Shown here: positions 12,192-22,420 of the stretch, one piece after another
How positions within the stretch are numbered: the first letter of the stretch is position 1
Layout: every line of letters begins with the position of its first letter
DNA from: Varroa destructor
Lineage: Eukaryota > Arthropoda > Arachnida > Mesostigmata > Varroidae
DNA: 64,000 bases
Assembly (NCBI RefSeq): GCF_002443255.2
Contig: NW_019211459.1
Coordinates: forward strand, 1,678,838-1,742,837
Reading direction: 5' to 3'
The notes under the pieces: generated by a model
Told to the model about the DNA's origin: nothing
Database searches by the model: none
What the model saw: only the letters and a program-made list of their open reading frames with translations
Made by a program: the position numbers and the translations under genes

Positions 12192-14878
12192 TTGATGGTA
12201 ATATTAACTCCGTACAAGTATGAATATAACTACAGCGAGATGATGCTACCGAGAAATCTGTATCGCGATATTGAATATCTGGTCACTATATCATCGGCAC
12301 TGAATAATACTGATCGACGCAACAGCATACGAGAAACATGGGCCAAGGCGCTTCAAGTTATCTATCTAGGAAACGTCCAAATAGTGTTCGTTATTGGGTG
12401 TACAGACAGCCGAAACAACAGAAAGTTATAACCAAACGTAGGTTACAAAAAAGTGAGCCGAAATTGAGTATCTTTAAAGCACCCTTCGACTCGAAATACT
12501 CTTTATCTAATTGATATTGCCCGAAAGAGTAAATTTGTTTGGAGTTTTATTAGCTCACGCATAAAAATGAGATACTGACCTTAGTTGATTATTTGTTTCG
12601 CTAATGTTGCCGGCTAGTCTAGGAGCAGAAGCTGAGTCTTTTGGTGATCTTCTTCGGCTCGACTTCATTGACTCCTTCAGGTTATCCCGTAGGCTCTCAC
12701 ACTATGAACTTGTCTGCTTGGTGAGTACTACAGTAAAATAAATTGACTAACAGCAACGTACACTAACAGAAAAATTGTATACAATCGTAGTGTGCAAAAC
12801 TCTCTGTATTGCCTAGGATAGTAGCATCAAACCTAACGAATATTTTTGACCCTGAGGACGAACAAGTACACCTTTGACACAGGCGATCGGTATTAGGCTA
12901 TTTTATGGAAATAGCTTATCGGTTAATATCGACTGTCTCGCGAGTCTCATGGTCAATGAAAATTTAGGTTTTTTAGGAGTTCTTTTAAAAAACTCCAACT
13001 TTCGTAAATTTAAAAGCAACTCAGCGCCGTAGTGAACAACAGAGGTTTCATAAAGGTTGTTTTTCTCATCAGCCAATTAGTTACAGCTATCTCATTCTTA
13101 CTGCCGCGGTGAAAACTGACCCATAAGTCTGAAGCTCTGAGTTTAAGGCCAATTCGAGACTCGACGATAATTCTGAACGTGTAGTTTGTAACGAGCTCCT
13201 GAGCGTAGCTCACTTTGCGGTAGCATTTGATCAGTTCGAACAGCGTTACACTCTCTATCGTGATATATTTGGAATAGCTATAGATTGATCGTCTCTGCTG
13301 AATTTATGACCGTATACTTTCAAGGAAAACATTAGCTATGGGAGGCATCTGTTCTATAGAGCATCGGGGAGAGCTAAATCAATCCGTTAATCGTGTGTAC
13401 AGTCTAATGAGACTTCAAATGCTGAAGGTGAATGCCTACGACGACACGATGTAGCGTATAGCCAAGCTTCAGCTTGAACTCGACAGGCTCAAATCAAAAT
13501 ATGCCCACGCGTTTGTCGCTGGGAAGGAAATCATTGGGCAGGTAAAATGTCTATATTGCACGTGTTGCAACGTTTGACACTTTACACCTATCTAGAATAT
13601 AAGCTGTGCTGTTTAACAGATAATTAGTAACGTTATTAGATTTTTGGTAGGTAGACTGATGCAGGTCCACTCTAGGAGACCGTGCCGTTCTCCAAAAAAC
13701 ATAACTGTTCATGAAATAGTCGTGAGTACTAAATCAAATATGATGCGATGAGAAACTGCAATTTTTAGCAAACGAATATTACACATGAAGACTATTCTTC
13801 TCGATCTTCTGGCGAAGCGCATGGCTCAAACACTTAAAGAAGTATTTGCGTAAACCATTTTTTAGGTTCCAGTTCGTGAAAAAAACTCCAACTCTGGATA
13901 TTTATCCTTAATGTTTGTCAGGTAATACTAAGAACCCGAAACCGACCGTATTTGACATACCGAGCTAAGCTTTACAGCTATTTTTAGCTGAATTTTAGCA
14001 TGCCGTAGCAATAAGCCGTGTGTTACACATACGGTCAGTTTCCAATAAACTTCCAAATGTTAAACGTGCAAATTCCTTTATATCATAGAATCTCAAAGAG
14101 CCTCTGTATAGAGATGCTACCTAAAAACCTAGCAGCTAACAAGGGTCAAACCTCTTGACACACTAAATTTCTGTAAGGACTTTCTGGATATTTTAGCAAA
14201 AATGTCTTGATTCTTGATCGTTTTTTTCTGTGTGGTAACTGTATCATCTTTAAAACCCCTTGGATAGCAACTTGTGTTGTTTTGGGAGGAAGATCAGCTA
14301 AAAAATTGCTTTTAGATGAATTTGTTCTTGCCCAGCAGGGCGCGATCGACTCGAACTCATTAACGGGCATATATACAACACATGCGTTAATAAAACTAAG
14401 CTGCAAATACTTCTGGATCAGCTTTAAATTGTCATAGCGTTATTATATGCATATATATATATATATATATATACATATATAATTCTGGCTTTATTGCAGG
14501 TATGCCTGGTCATGTGGCGCTCCGTTCATATAAAGCTGCTCTGCACACCCGGCCGTTCCATCTTCACGACGTATTCCTAACCGGATGCATTGCGGTGAAT
14601 GCTAGGATCTTGCGCTATAGGATTGAGGGTATTGAATCTACACCGTAAGTACTTCCTATGTACTCGAGCTTAACTTGTAAATCATTAATTCACAAATGTT
14701 CTGATCCAGAAATTCTTTTTGCAGACTAAAAAATCCATGTGAAACACACACGAAATTGGCCGTGAGCTGCAACACAACTGCCCAAATGCACGTGCTCTTT
14801 AGAATTCTCACTTCCGCAGAGTGTTCGAAATACAAGTATGCTTATTTGCATCTTAAGCACATGTTGTTTATCAAATAG
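12192..14878 (+). pseudogene. Beta-1,3-galactosyltransferase (GT31) pseudogene, multi-exon
   Basis: Pieces appear in family order. At 12192-12431 is YLVTISSALNNTDRRNSIR followed by ETW. At 12622-12720 is FGDLLRLDFIDSF, ending at a GTGAGT donor. At about 13360-13541 is a DDD-motif region reading LKVNAYDDTM. At 13866-13921 is VPVREKNS with good splice sites. At 14500-14644 is LHDVFLTGCIA, and at 14725-14878 a Cys-containing C-terminus with stop. GT31 enzymes are Golgi type II proteins that use UDP-Gal or UDP-GlcNAc. Breaks: the first exon runs into a stop at 12429-12431 with no clear donor; a TAG lies at 13452-13454 beside the metal-binding motif; and the exon at 14500 starts in one frame (WSCGAPFI) and continues in another. 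EDV is HDV here. Introns are retained, so this is not a retrocopy. Confidence 0.65.
14447..14480. repeat. (TA)n microsatellite
   Basis: A TA run lies just upstream of the acceptor of the galactosyltransferase exon that starts at 14500. Confidence 0.95.
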
Positions 14879-14988
14879 CTGAAAAATCGCTCACGTCAAG
14901 ACCGGTTCGTCTGCTATAACCTCCCTGCATTGTTTTGTATCTTTATTATATTCCTGGTGCTTGACTTGCAACATCATGTCCTGGTACG

Positions 14989-15774
14989 TCAAAGTGCAGT
15001 GCGTCGACTAGCCTCCTCGAGTTTCAAATCCGATAAGTAAGACGGTTGTTTCGTCCCGTACCCGGCCGTTTTGATCTTCTTGAACAGCTCATCTTCAAGC
15101 CATTCTATCTCTTCGGCGTCACCGGAGCCGTATCCGCCGCGCAAATCCCGCAAACCAGATACTAGTGCCACCCGAAGCTATTAATATCTCAGTGTATTAA
15201 CTGGTTGACCTTCGTTCACGATCCTCCGATATTATTGTTCACATATTTTAGAGATAAAAAAAAAAGCTTATACACGCAAGCCTAATCCACCTTTCGTCCG
15301 TAAATTTTATTATGTTAAATATCTGTCGTGACATCAACAAATGCGCTACCTTAAGGTGTACAAACTTACAATTTTCGGAATTTTAGGGATGCACAAAAAC
15401 ATTCAACAAGAGATCTGTCACCTGAAAATAACTTACCAAAAGAAAATCCTTTCTAGTTCGGAAGTAATTTAGCACTTCTGGCGTAATAATTTTCGGGACA
15501 GGTTCCAAGGATATTCCTGTGATTACATCGCCAGGGAAAATCTGAAAACATGGTTGTTGTCGTGATGATATACCAATTCAATTTTACCGCCATGGTTCAA
15601 TCAGAAACTTGATGACGGTAAGACGTCAACAATAAAAAAACCCAAATAGGACGCTGTAATAGCTTATAACAAAAATTGCTTAAATAGTTACCCTGGAATG
15701 AGCGTTCATTCTACGCATCGTCTGAATGACTACCGGAACCTGATTTTGTAATTGAGTTGAACTCCAGTATCGTG
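14989..15774 (-). CDS. 3' end of an unrecognised gene, PDZ-like segment, three exons
   Basis: Reading the minus strand, exons 15774-15692, 15541-15437 and 15177-14989 join in phase through clean AG/GT sites into 124 residues ending at a TGA. The middle part, HSRIFPGDVITGIS then TPEVLNYFRTRKDFLL, has the look of a PDZ domain: the Gly-Asp turn, two strands, then the alpha-B helix and last strand. It is followed by a Gly-rich linker, an acidic helix (DAEEIEWLEDELFKKI) and a short basic tail. The PDZ call is an inference from pattern only. Upstream exons should exist; 16598-16855 is a candidate. The kinase-like exons further upstream on this strand could belong to the same transcription unit. There is no internal stop, so this gene may be functional. 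Confidence 0.45.
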
Positions 15775-16597
15775 CTACGCTAACGACAATTCCGAAATCG
15801 CTCGGGCAAGAACTACCTTTTCCACGTTATGATTAAGAGACCGTAATAAAATGCAGAAAACTGTTTTAACGCCTGCAACGGATGATGCATAAATGAAGAA
15901 TCGTAAAATGAAATGTATGCAAGCAGCCTGCTGTGAGACCGTTGGCTTCTGCGCGTAAATGGAAACTATACAAACGCCCACAGCTTGATGGCTCCAAAAA
16001 ACATTTTCCCATCGAAAACAATTAAAACTACAACTATTTGAATAAAATACGAATTTTACATTTTGGACCTGAAGCCTTGGTAAATTGTATAAGAACTGCT
16101 TGGATCTTCTATAGTTCATAGCTCGCAGAGTTTCTATCGATGAAATTTATAGGCAAAGGATAAACGCGCTTCTCTTCATTTTAAAATTGTATGTATAAAA
16201 ACGTGGGAGATCATTGCAAATTCAAAATCAAGGGATTTAAAAGTCCTGTAGAATCCCGAGTAGTTCTAGCAATGAATGAGTAAAATATTCGATCGGGCAT
16301 GATACCAGTTTCAATATTTATTGGAAAGGCTTTGATCGCATATATTATTCATCAAACTATAGCAGCTACAGCAGTAAAAACCTTTTTTGCTGTGCGCAGA
16401 AAATGTAAAATGAAAATTTTCTACCTTTTTTTATTTTAAGATTAAATAACGCGAGTACATACTGCGAAGAACCCCGCTTTATACTGCAAGTGACCCTGCT
16501 GCCACATTATGAACAATGTCAAGTTCGGCTTTTGACAAGCTAAATTTGCTATTATTTAACTAATTTAAAGTTAGAGCGAAATTCACACAAAGAGTAC

Positions 16598-16855
16598 CTT
16601 GCTGTTGAGACTGAACACCTTGTTGAGAATCGGCTGTTTGAGCTCTTTTGCTGCGTCTGTGATGCGATACTGACTGGTTTGACGAGTATTTCGGATTTCG
16701 CAAAAAAAGGAAGGCTAAAGAGAAAGGCCTGTAGGAAGTTCGGGCTCCTCGAAGACGTCTTCCGCTTCGACAACTATATCAGCTCTATGCTTTTGAATGC
16801 ACTCTGAGAAGCGTCTTGCTGTCAAAGTATACAGCTTGTTATGCTTTTTCACCTC
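16598..16855 (-). CDS. Two putative minus-strand exons, unrecognised
   Basis: One exon starts after a CTATAG acceptor at 16855 and reads KLYTLTARRFSECIQKHRAD, then an acidic segment (EAEDVFEEPELPTG), staying open to about 16717 without a clear donor. A second, 16673-16598, has a good acceptor and a GTACTC donor and reads QYRITDAAKELKQPILNK. Both have coding character and lie upstream of the three-exon gene end at 15.0-15.8 kb, so they may be its earlier exons. The phase into the 15774 exon does not fit directly, so at least one exon is missing or misplaced. I do not recognise the family. Confidence 0.3.
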
Positions 16856-17216
16856 CTATAGGATTACGCAAGCGCACTTTTTTTTTAATTTAAGTTTTAC
16901 CTAGCGGACCCACACGGGCTTGCCCATGTGATTAATACGTATACTGTTTTTAGTAAAAGCAGATCGTATTTTAAAAAACCTAGTCGCGGTGCCAATCCTG
17001 TAGGACAAGTTTAAGGAAGTCCGTAATGTGTACAGTAAACGTTTCCTAGACATCGTCAGAAATGTTAAAGTTAACACTGGACTTGGCAGCGCTAATCGAA
17101 TTTTCATTATTGCGACATCATAGACGTCGCACCTTACTGACCTTGAAAACTTCAACGCTAAACCATTTTTGCTTCTTTTTTTTCTGCCTCAGGCGAAGTC
17201 GTTGGCTAGTATTGAC

Positions 17217-18360
17217 CTAAATAATCTTTCGAAGGTAACCCCGTGGGTTGCGGTGAAGAAGGCTTGACATATGGGCCTTGTCCTCCGGTTGCAGATGAGC
17301 TACAGGGTTCTGTTTCAACCGACCCTGACAAATATTGTCTTGGAGCTGACTAACCACTTTTGTCTTACGAAAGGGTGTCCATCCGTTTGCCAGCTGGAAC
17401 ACGGTCACTCCGACAGCCCATCTAGGTTGGATCAATTGTTAGCAGGAAACTAGCTACGCATTTTCGCACATCGGCCTGTGGAAGTTCTAATAAGCTCCAT
17501 TTTAATAACCAGATGTACAAGACTAGGTGTGCGGAAAGATCGCCGTTATTTCAAAGCTTCTTATCCTTTTCCTAAATTAAGCTTTTCCTAAAGTTCCTAA
17601 ATTAAGCAGTTCGTTACTTCGCATTTCCGCGTTTGACGATAACACGCGCACGACTCGAAGGGATACATACCGATCGATGGCTCTCCCATACGGTTTTTTT
17701 AACCGTCTCATTTGTCAATAGGCAGTCAGGCTTACGTATCGGCCTTCGCATAGCCTTAGCAGTGTCAAAATCGATTAGTTTAACGCGGCAATCAGGCATA
17801 ATTACTGCGTTTGAAGTCTAGCAAATAGACAAAATTTCAGGACAGCCAGACATTAGCTAGCTGACTGAACGCGAAAATTATGCATTAACAGTATTCCATA
17901 CTCGAGAGAAATATATAAAGGGTTTTCATGTAAAACGGTGTGCATACTTCAACATCACGATGAATAGAACCTTTGAAATGTAGAAGCTGAATGGCAAGTC
18001 CTAGCCTAGCGACCACTAATTGCAGCACATCATTAGGAAACACTTTAGAGACCTTGAGCGCCTTATGAAGATCTACGCTGCGCACGTCTTGTACAACAAA
18101 ATATGCAAAGATGCCTGCATCGGCAAACATGGATGGCTCACGTTTGTCGATGCAGGAAACCTTGGAACGCCTACCTTTGGTAAAATATATGAAAGATTAC
18201 CTTCTTCTTAACGCAAAAATGAACCATTAAAGCTTTCCTTCGTTTGACTTCCAAAGAGTTTAACAACTTCCGAATTAGTAGAATATGCATATGTTGAAAG
18301 TAACACTAATTTTTCTAGCTGGGACGAACTTTACGGTAATCTCGATATCACCAATCCCGA
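17217..18360 (-). pseudogene. Protein kinase-like gene, decayed or divergent
   Basis: Minus-strand pieces are in kinase order. Near 18360-18285 a reading has GDIEITVKFVPARK, a possible beta-3 lysine strand. Exon 18170-17948 has FVVQDVRSVDLHKALKVSK and GSIHRDVE, the hinge, alpha-D and catalytic loop. Exon 17804-17671 has CRVKLIDFDTAKA, the metal-binding motif. Exon 17421-about 17217 has RWAVGVTVFQLANGWTPF and HRNPRGYL, the alpha-F helix and the end of the C-lobe. Protein kinases transfer ATP phosphate to Ser/Thr/Tyr. Oddities: DFG is DFD, the residue after HRDV is Glu instead of Lys, no GTPxYxAPE block is seen, and the 17948-17804 junction does not keep phase. The glycine loop was not found. 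It may be a pseudogene or a strongly divergent AGC-like kinase. Confidence 0.55.
17569..17606. repeat. Short direct repeat, 24-base period
   Basis: TTCCTAAATTAAGC occurs at about 17569-17582 and again 24 bases on, in the kinase intron. It is a local tandem duplication. Confidence 0.7.
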
Positions 18361-21300
18361 ATACTAGATAAAAAAAATTTAAATAAACAAATAAAAAAGC
18401 ATTTGCGCTAACCGCTGTAGAACCTACTGAAGAGCATGGCTTGCTTGTTATACGATTACAACTAGTCTTTAGGCCACTTTTAGGACAGTGCACGTTTGTT
18501 TTAGTAGGACACTATTATGTTGATATTGATATACATATGATAATATAATGCTAATATATTGGACCAGTATCTTAGTCCATATTATCATATTATTAACAGC
18601 CATAAAGTACGGTTAGAGATTGGAAGGAGAAATTATATTATTCCCTCTCATCAACTACCGGCACGGAGAACACCTGTCCGCCATCATAGAAGGTTATATC
18701 GTAATAACGGTAAATATAATGGTAATCTGAAAATCAGTCAGTTGAATTATTGGTCCTTGTGCCGGTATTAAATTATTGAATTATATTCTTATGGCTATAG
18801 CCACTGTATCAATGTATATCTTCATTCCATCGTAACTTAAGCGGAACCAAGTCTACAATGAGAAACTTAAAAAAAATAACAATTTTTTCTATAACAGAGG
18901 AAATGCCTACTTTCTGAGATCGTTCAGGAGTCGTAGGGCAATCAGATGGCTCTGTTCCTTCATAGAAAACTGTCGCGGTGCTTCATCCAGTTGACACTTG
19001 TTAACCATTGGAATAAACGCCCGTAATATGGCTCTGCAGGAGTGCACTATCCTGCGTAGAGGTACAATCCGAAAAATGAGAAGCCAAATAAAGGGCCTAT
19101 TTTGTCTAAAAAAGATATGAAAATCAAGATAACTTAAGGAAAATCGATGTGACATTTTTACCGTGGTATTTGCTTGATTACGGTCTGTAAGAAGAAATAT
19201 AACTAAATAGTGAGTTGAATAACTTCTGTAAAACAATTCTAAAGCCGTAATTTCATTACAAAACATCAGTGCTCCGTTGGCTGCGCCCGGAGGAAAACAC
19301 TTTTTCCGTTGAGGAAAAACGCCTATTTCTGACAAATCGGCATACCCGCCTGGGCATGAAGTTTATGACCGGCATGAGAGCGGCAGACCTTCTGCTTGCT
19401 GCCAACGGACCGAAGACTCAAAATTTCCTACTCCCATTCGAGTCGGCATTTGATATCACGTACAAATTTGTCCCTTGATATTGCTCATATAAATTTCAAC
19501 CCTACTAATATACATAGTATATTTGTATATGTCAGCACATCCTGCCTGATGAAGTATTTGCAACCAATTGCTGACACAGGTGAATCATTGAAAGCTTCAT
19601 TTGCAATCAAATACGAACATCTATGAATAGACGTTCTTGATAACAAGTTGACTTCGATTACCTAGAAGAAGAAGAAGAAGAAGACACCATTAACTTCGAC
19701 GATTAGTCGCTCCTTTAATGATTGCACCTTATAGTCGAATACAGCATAGGTACGCCTGCCATGTATCATGCATGCTTATAGTCCACTCTTTGGTTGAATT
19801 TGAATACCACTTTTGTTTCTCCCTTCAGATCTGCGTGCTTCACTTAGCCACGTCTATAGATCATTATGTGATACCCAGCAACCACTGTTACCTCGTCAGT
19901 CATATTCGCTTCGATGAAGCGTAATCAGCTGTGATGGATTTAGAATCGTGCGAAAATAAGAGTAGCTCATGACACAAACTTTTCTTACCATATTCACGGA
20001 ACTTCTCAGAGCTTAGTTCAGCGACATTGATAAAATCGAACCTCTACATTGATACTTGTAAGGGGTGTTAATATTTCACGAATATTCCCGTGAACAAATT
20101 AACCACAATAGTTTTTATATATGCGGACGGACAGACATACATAGATAGATAGATGATCGCTTGGCTAATGTATTAAGAGGATCACTATTTATGACAATTC
20201 AACCCGGCTTTGAGCAGGAAAAAAATAGCGCCATAGTCGCGCTATATATATACGTTTTTAGGTTACGCTCATTTCAATTCCAAACGATAAGTAGATCTTG
20301 TTCGATATGGTGATCTGTTTAACAATTATATAGACATTAAAACAGACACAAACAAACTGCCAAAGACTCCGGGGTGGTTTCACACAAAAAGCGTTCACTT
20401 TAAAAAATATGCCCGCGTCATTTCAAACGACTCGATCGGCTAGAACATAGCAGTCGCAAGCGTCAACCACCTCAGCAGCTTCGTTCTCTATGAGCTACTG
20501 CCATGCTATAAATTCAAATGGCGCTATGAAACAATTGATAGAGGGACAGCAATGCACATTTATCGCTTATAAACTAAATTCGAAAGCTTTCGGTTACCAA
20601 ACAAAATAAAGGCACAACGCACTAAAGATAGATAGCAGAGAAAATTCTGATTGGCAATTTTTCATCTCAGTAACAAAGAGATTCTCTCAGCGTAATACTA
20701 GGTCAGCAGTTGACTTTTCTCTGTTGGCTATTCTCAATGGACCGATGTGAGACGTCAACTCGGCTCGATTTACGCTGACTACAGCGACAAACTCAGCCTC
20801 AGGTGCCTCGACGACGTATCGTTTTTGTTCTTTCTTAGGATTGCATGCCGACCAATAGTATAACGATTGACTCAAGGCTGCACTTTATAGCTTTGTTCAA
20901 TGCTGTCTAGAACGTGGACATGTTACTGTATAGTAATACTGTATGGGTGGCCCGGCCAAAGTGATAACCTGAACTACGGATTTTGGTAGAGATCAAAAAC
21001 CTTGGATATTGGTGTGCGCATTTGTTTCTACTTAACAAATGCGGGAAGCTTTGCATGGTGAATTCTCTATGAAAATTTATTTGTTATGAAGCATATAGCA
21101 AAGCTCGTTCTCCAGATGGGTCAACGTTTCGTGACAAACGTGACGTTTTTAGCTGACCACAGCAGCTTCGAGATTACATCATCCAGCTTTTAGGCGAATA
21201 GGTTTCTCATACAATCAGGCCTGCTGAGATTGGCTACTGAAACTTTCGTAGTGCTGCTGTAGGCTTGCTGCAGGTAAATGTGAGAGCCTTCATATTCAGA

Positions 21301-22420
21301 CCGTATATGTCGCTGCAGCATCCTACAAGAATCTGCTTTACCACGCCTAACTTTTTCGACCTCATTTACTCAGGTTTTACATATGCACAGCATTATGCGA
21401 GTGGAACCCGTATCACCAAAAATAGGGAGTTGTTACCATAAAAAGCTACACACGGGGAAGAGCTTCCGATTTTTCTCAACAACAGACCAATCCAGGTATG
21501 TTCCTTTAGAAAGGCAAGTATTTTCATGATCGAACAGATGATATGAGTCGAAACGATAAAATATAAACTTGTCGGGATCTACTAAGAAATATGGCTGGTG
21601 AATTAAACTCCAAATAGATAAAAATAATCCATGCAGGAGTAAACAATAACACAGAACACGAATGCTAGCTATATTTTCTTTTATTGAATTATTTTATAGG
21701 ATGAATATTTGTGTGTATGTGCAATGCTTGTGATACGTACATTTTACTAGAATTGTACAAATTAAGACTAAAGCGTTTTTTGATCAAATTAAGTACCACT
21801 ACGGTTATTCTGTGGTTCTGGAAGTTCGGGTAATCTGGCAGGGAGGATGTAGCCTATCAGGCGGCGAAACTAAAAAACAATGACTTTCCCTTTCGGTAGC
21901 CATTATCTCCGTCTTATCGATCACCAGCTCAAACGGACATTTCTAATGTCGCATTCCACAGGTACCACGAGTGGCAAATAATCGTTCTCCTTTGCCGTAG
22001 TGCAAAATCAGTGGGTTAACAAAATTCCGCTAATTTACATGTGGTATCAAGGGCACGCGCGATATACATTTATTTGTACAACTGTAGAATCTTAGAATCT
22101 CCAATCTCGGAAACATCTCCGATGTCTCTAGTCTTGAGGACTTGGAAACGTGGATCGCTGTGGTTTTTTTGGTTCATTACGCAGAAACTAAGGAAAAAAC
22201 TCAGGATAAATATTCTTCAAAAAATTCAAACGATAAAAAGATTTGAATATCTCTAGCGAAATGTCTCACTTAGAATTAGTCCAATCAAAACAGCATTTTT
22301 CATACATTCAGAACTGTTCGTTGTACACCACCTTATAGCTTCGGCATCCACTAGGGAATAACATACATACATACATAAAATACATGAAGTCAATAATAAC
22401 TCCTTTCTTTTGCTGAGGTG
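18361..22420. other. No recognised gene; scattered coding-like fragments
   Basis: Open frames include 19269-19478 (+), a hydrophilic segment with FMTGMRAADLLLAANG, and 20687-20875 (-), with KKEQKRYVVEAPEAEFVAVV. Both have coding-like composition, but I see no motif and no convincing splice structure. There is a GAA microsatellite at 19664-19684 and a short AGAT run near 20140. Nothing else can be supported in this block. Confidence 0.35.
19664..19684. repeat. (GAA)n microsatellite
   Basis: Seven GAA units in tandem, non-coding. Confidence 0.9.

Noticed and set aside
14146..14406. Minus-strand 86-codon frame opposite a galactosyltransferase intron
   Set aside because: The plus strand is also open over the same bases; there is no motif and no splice site.
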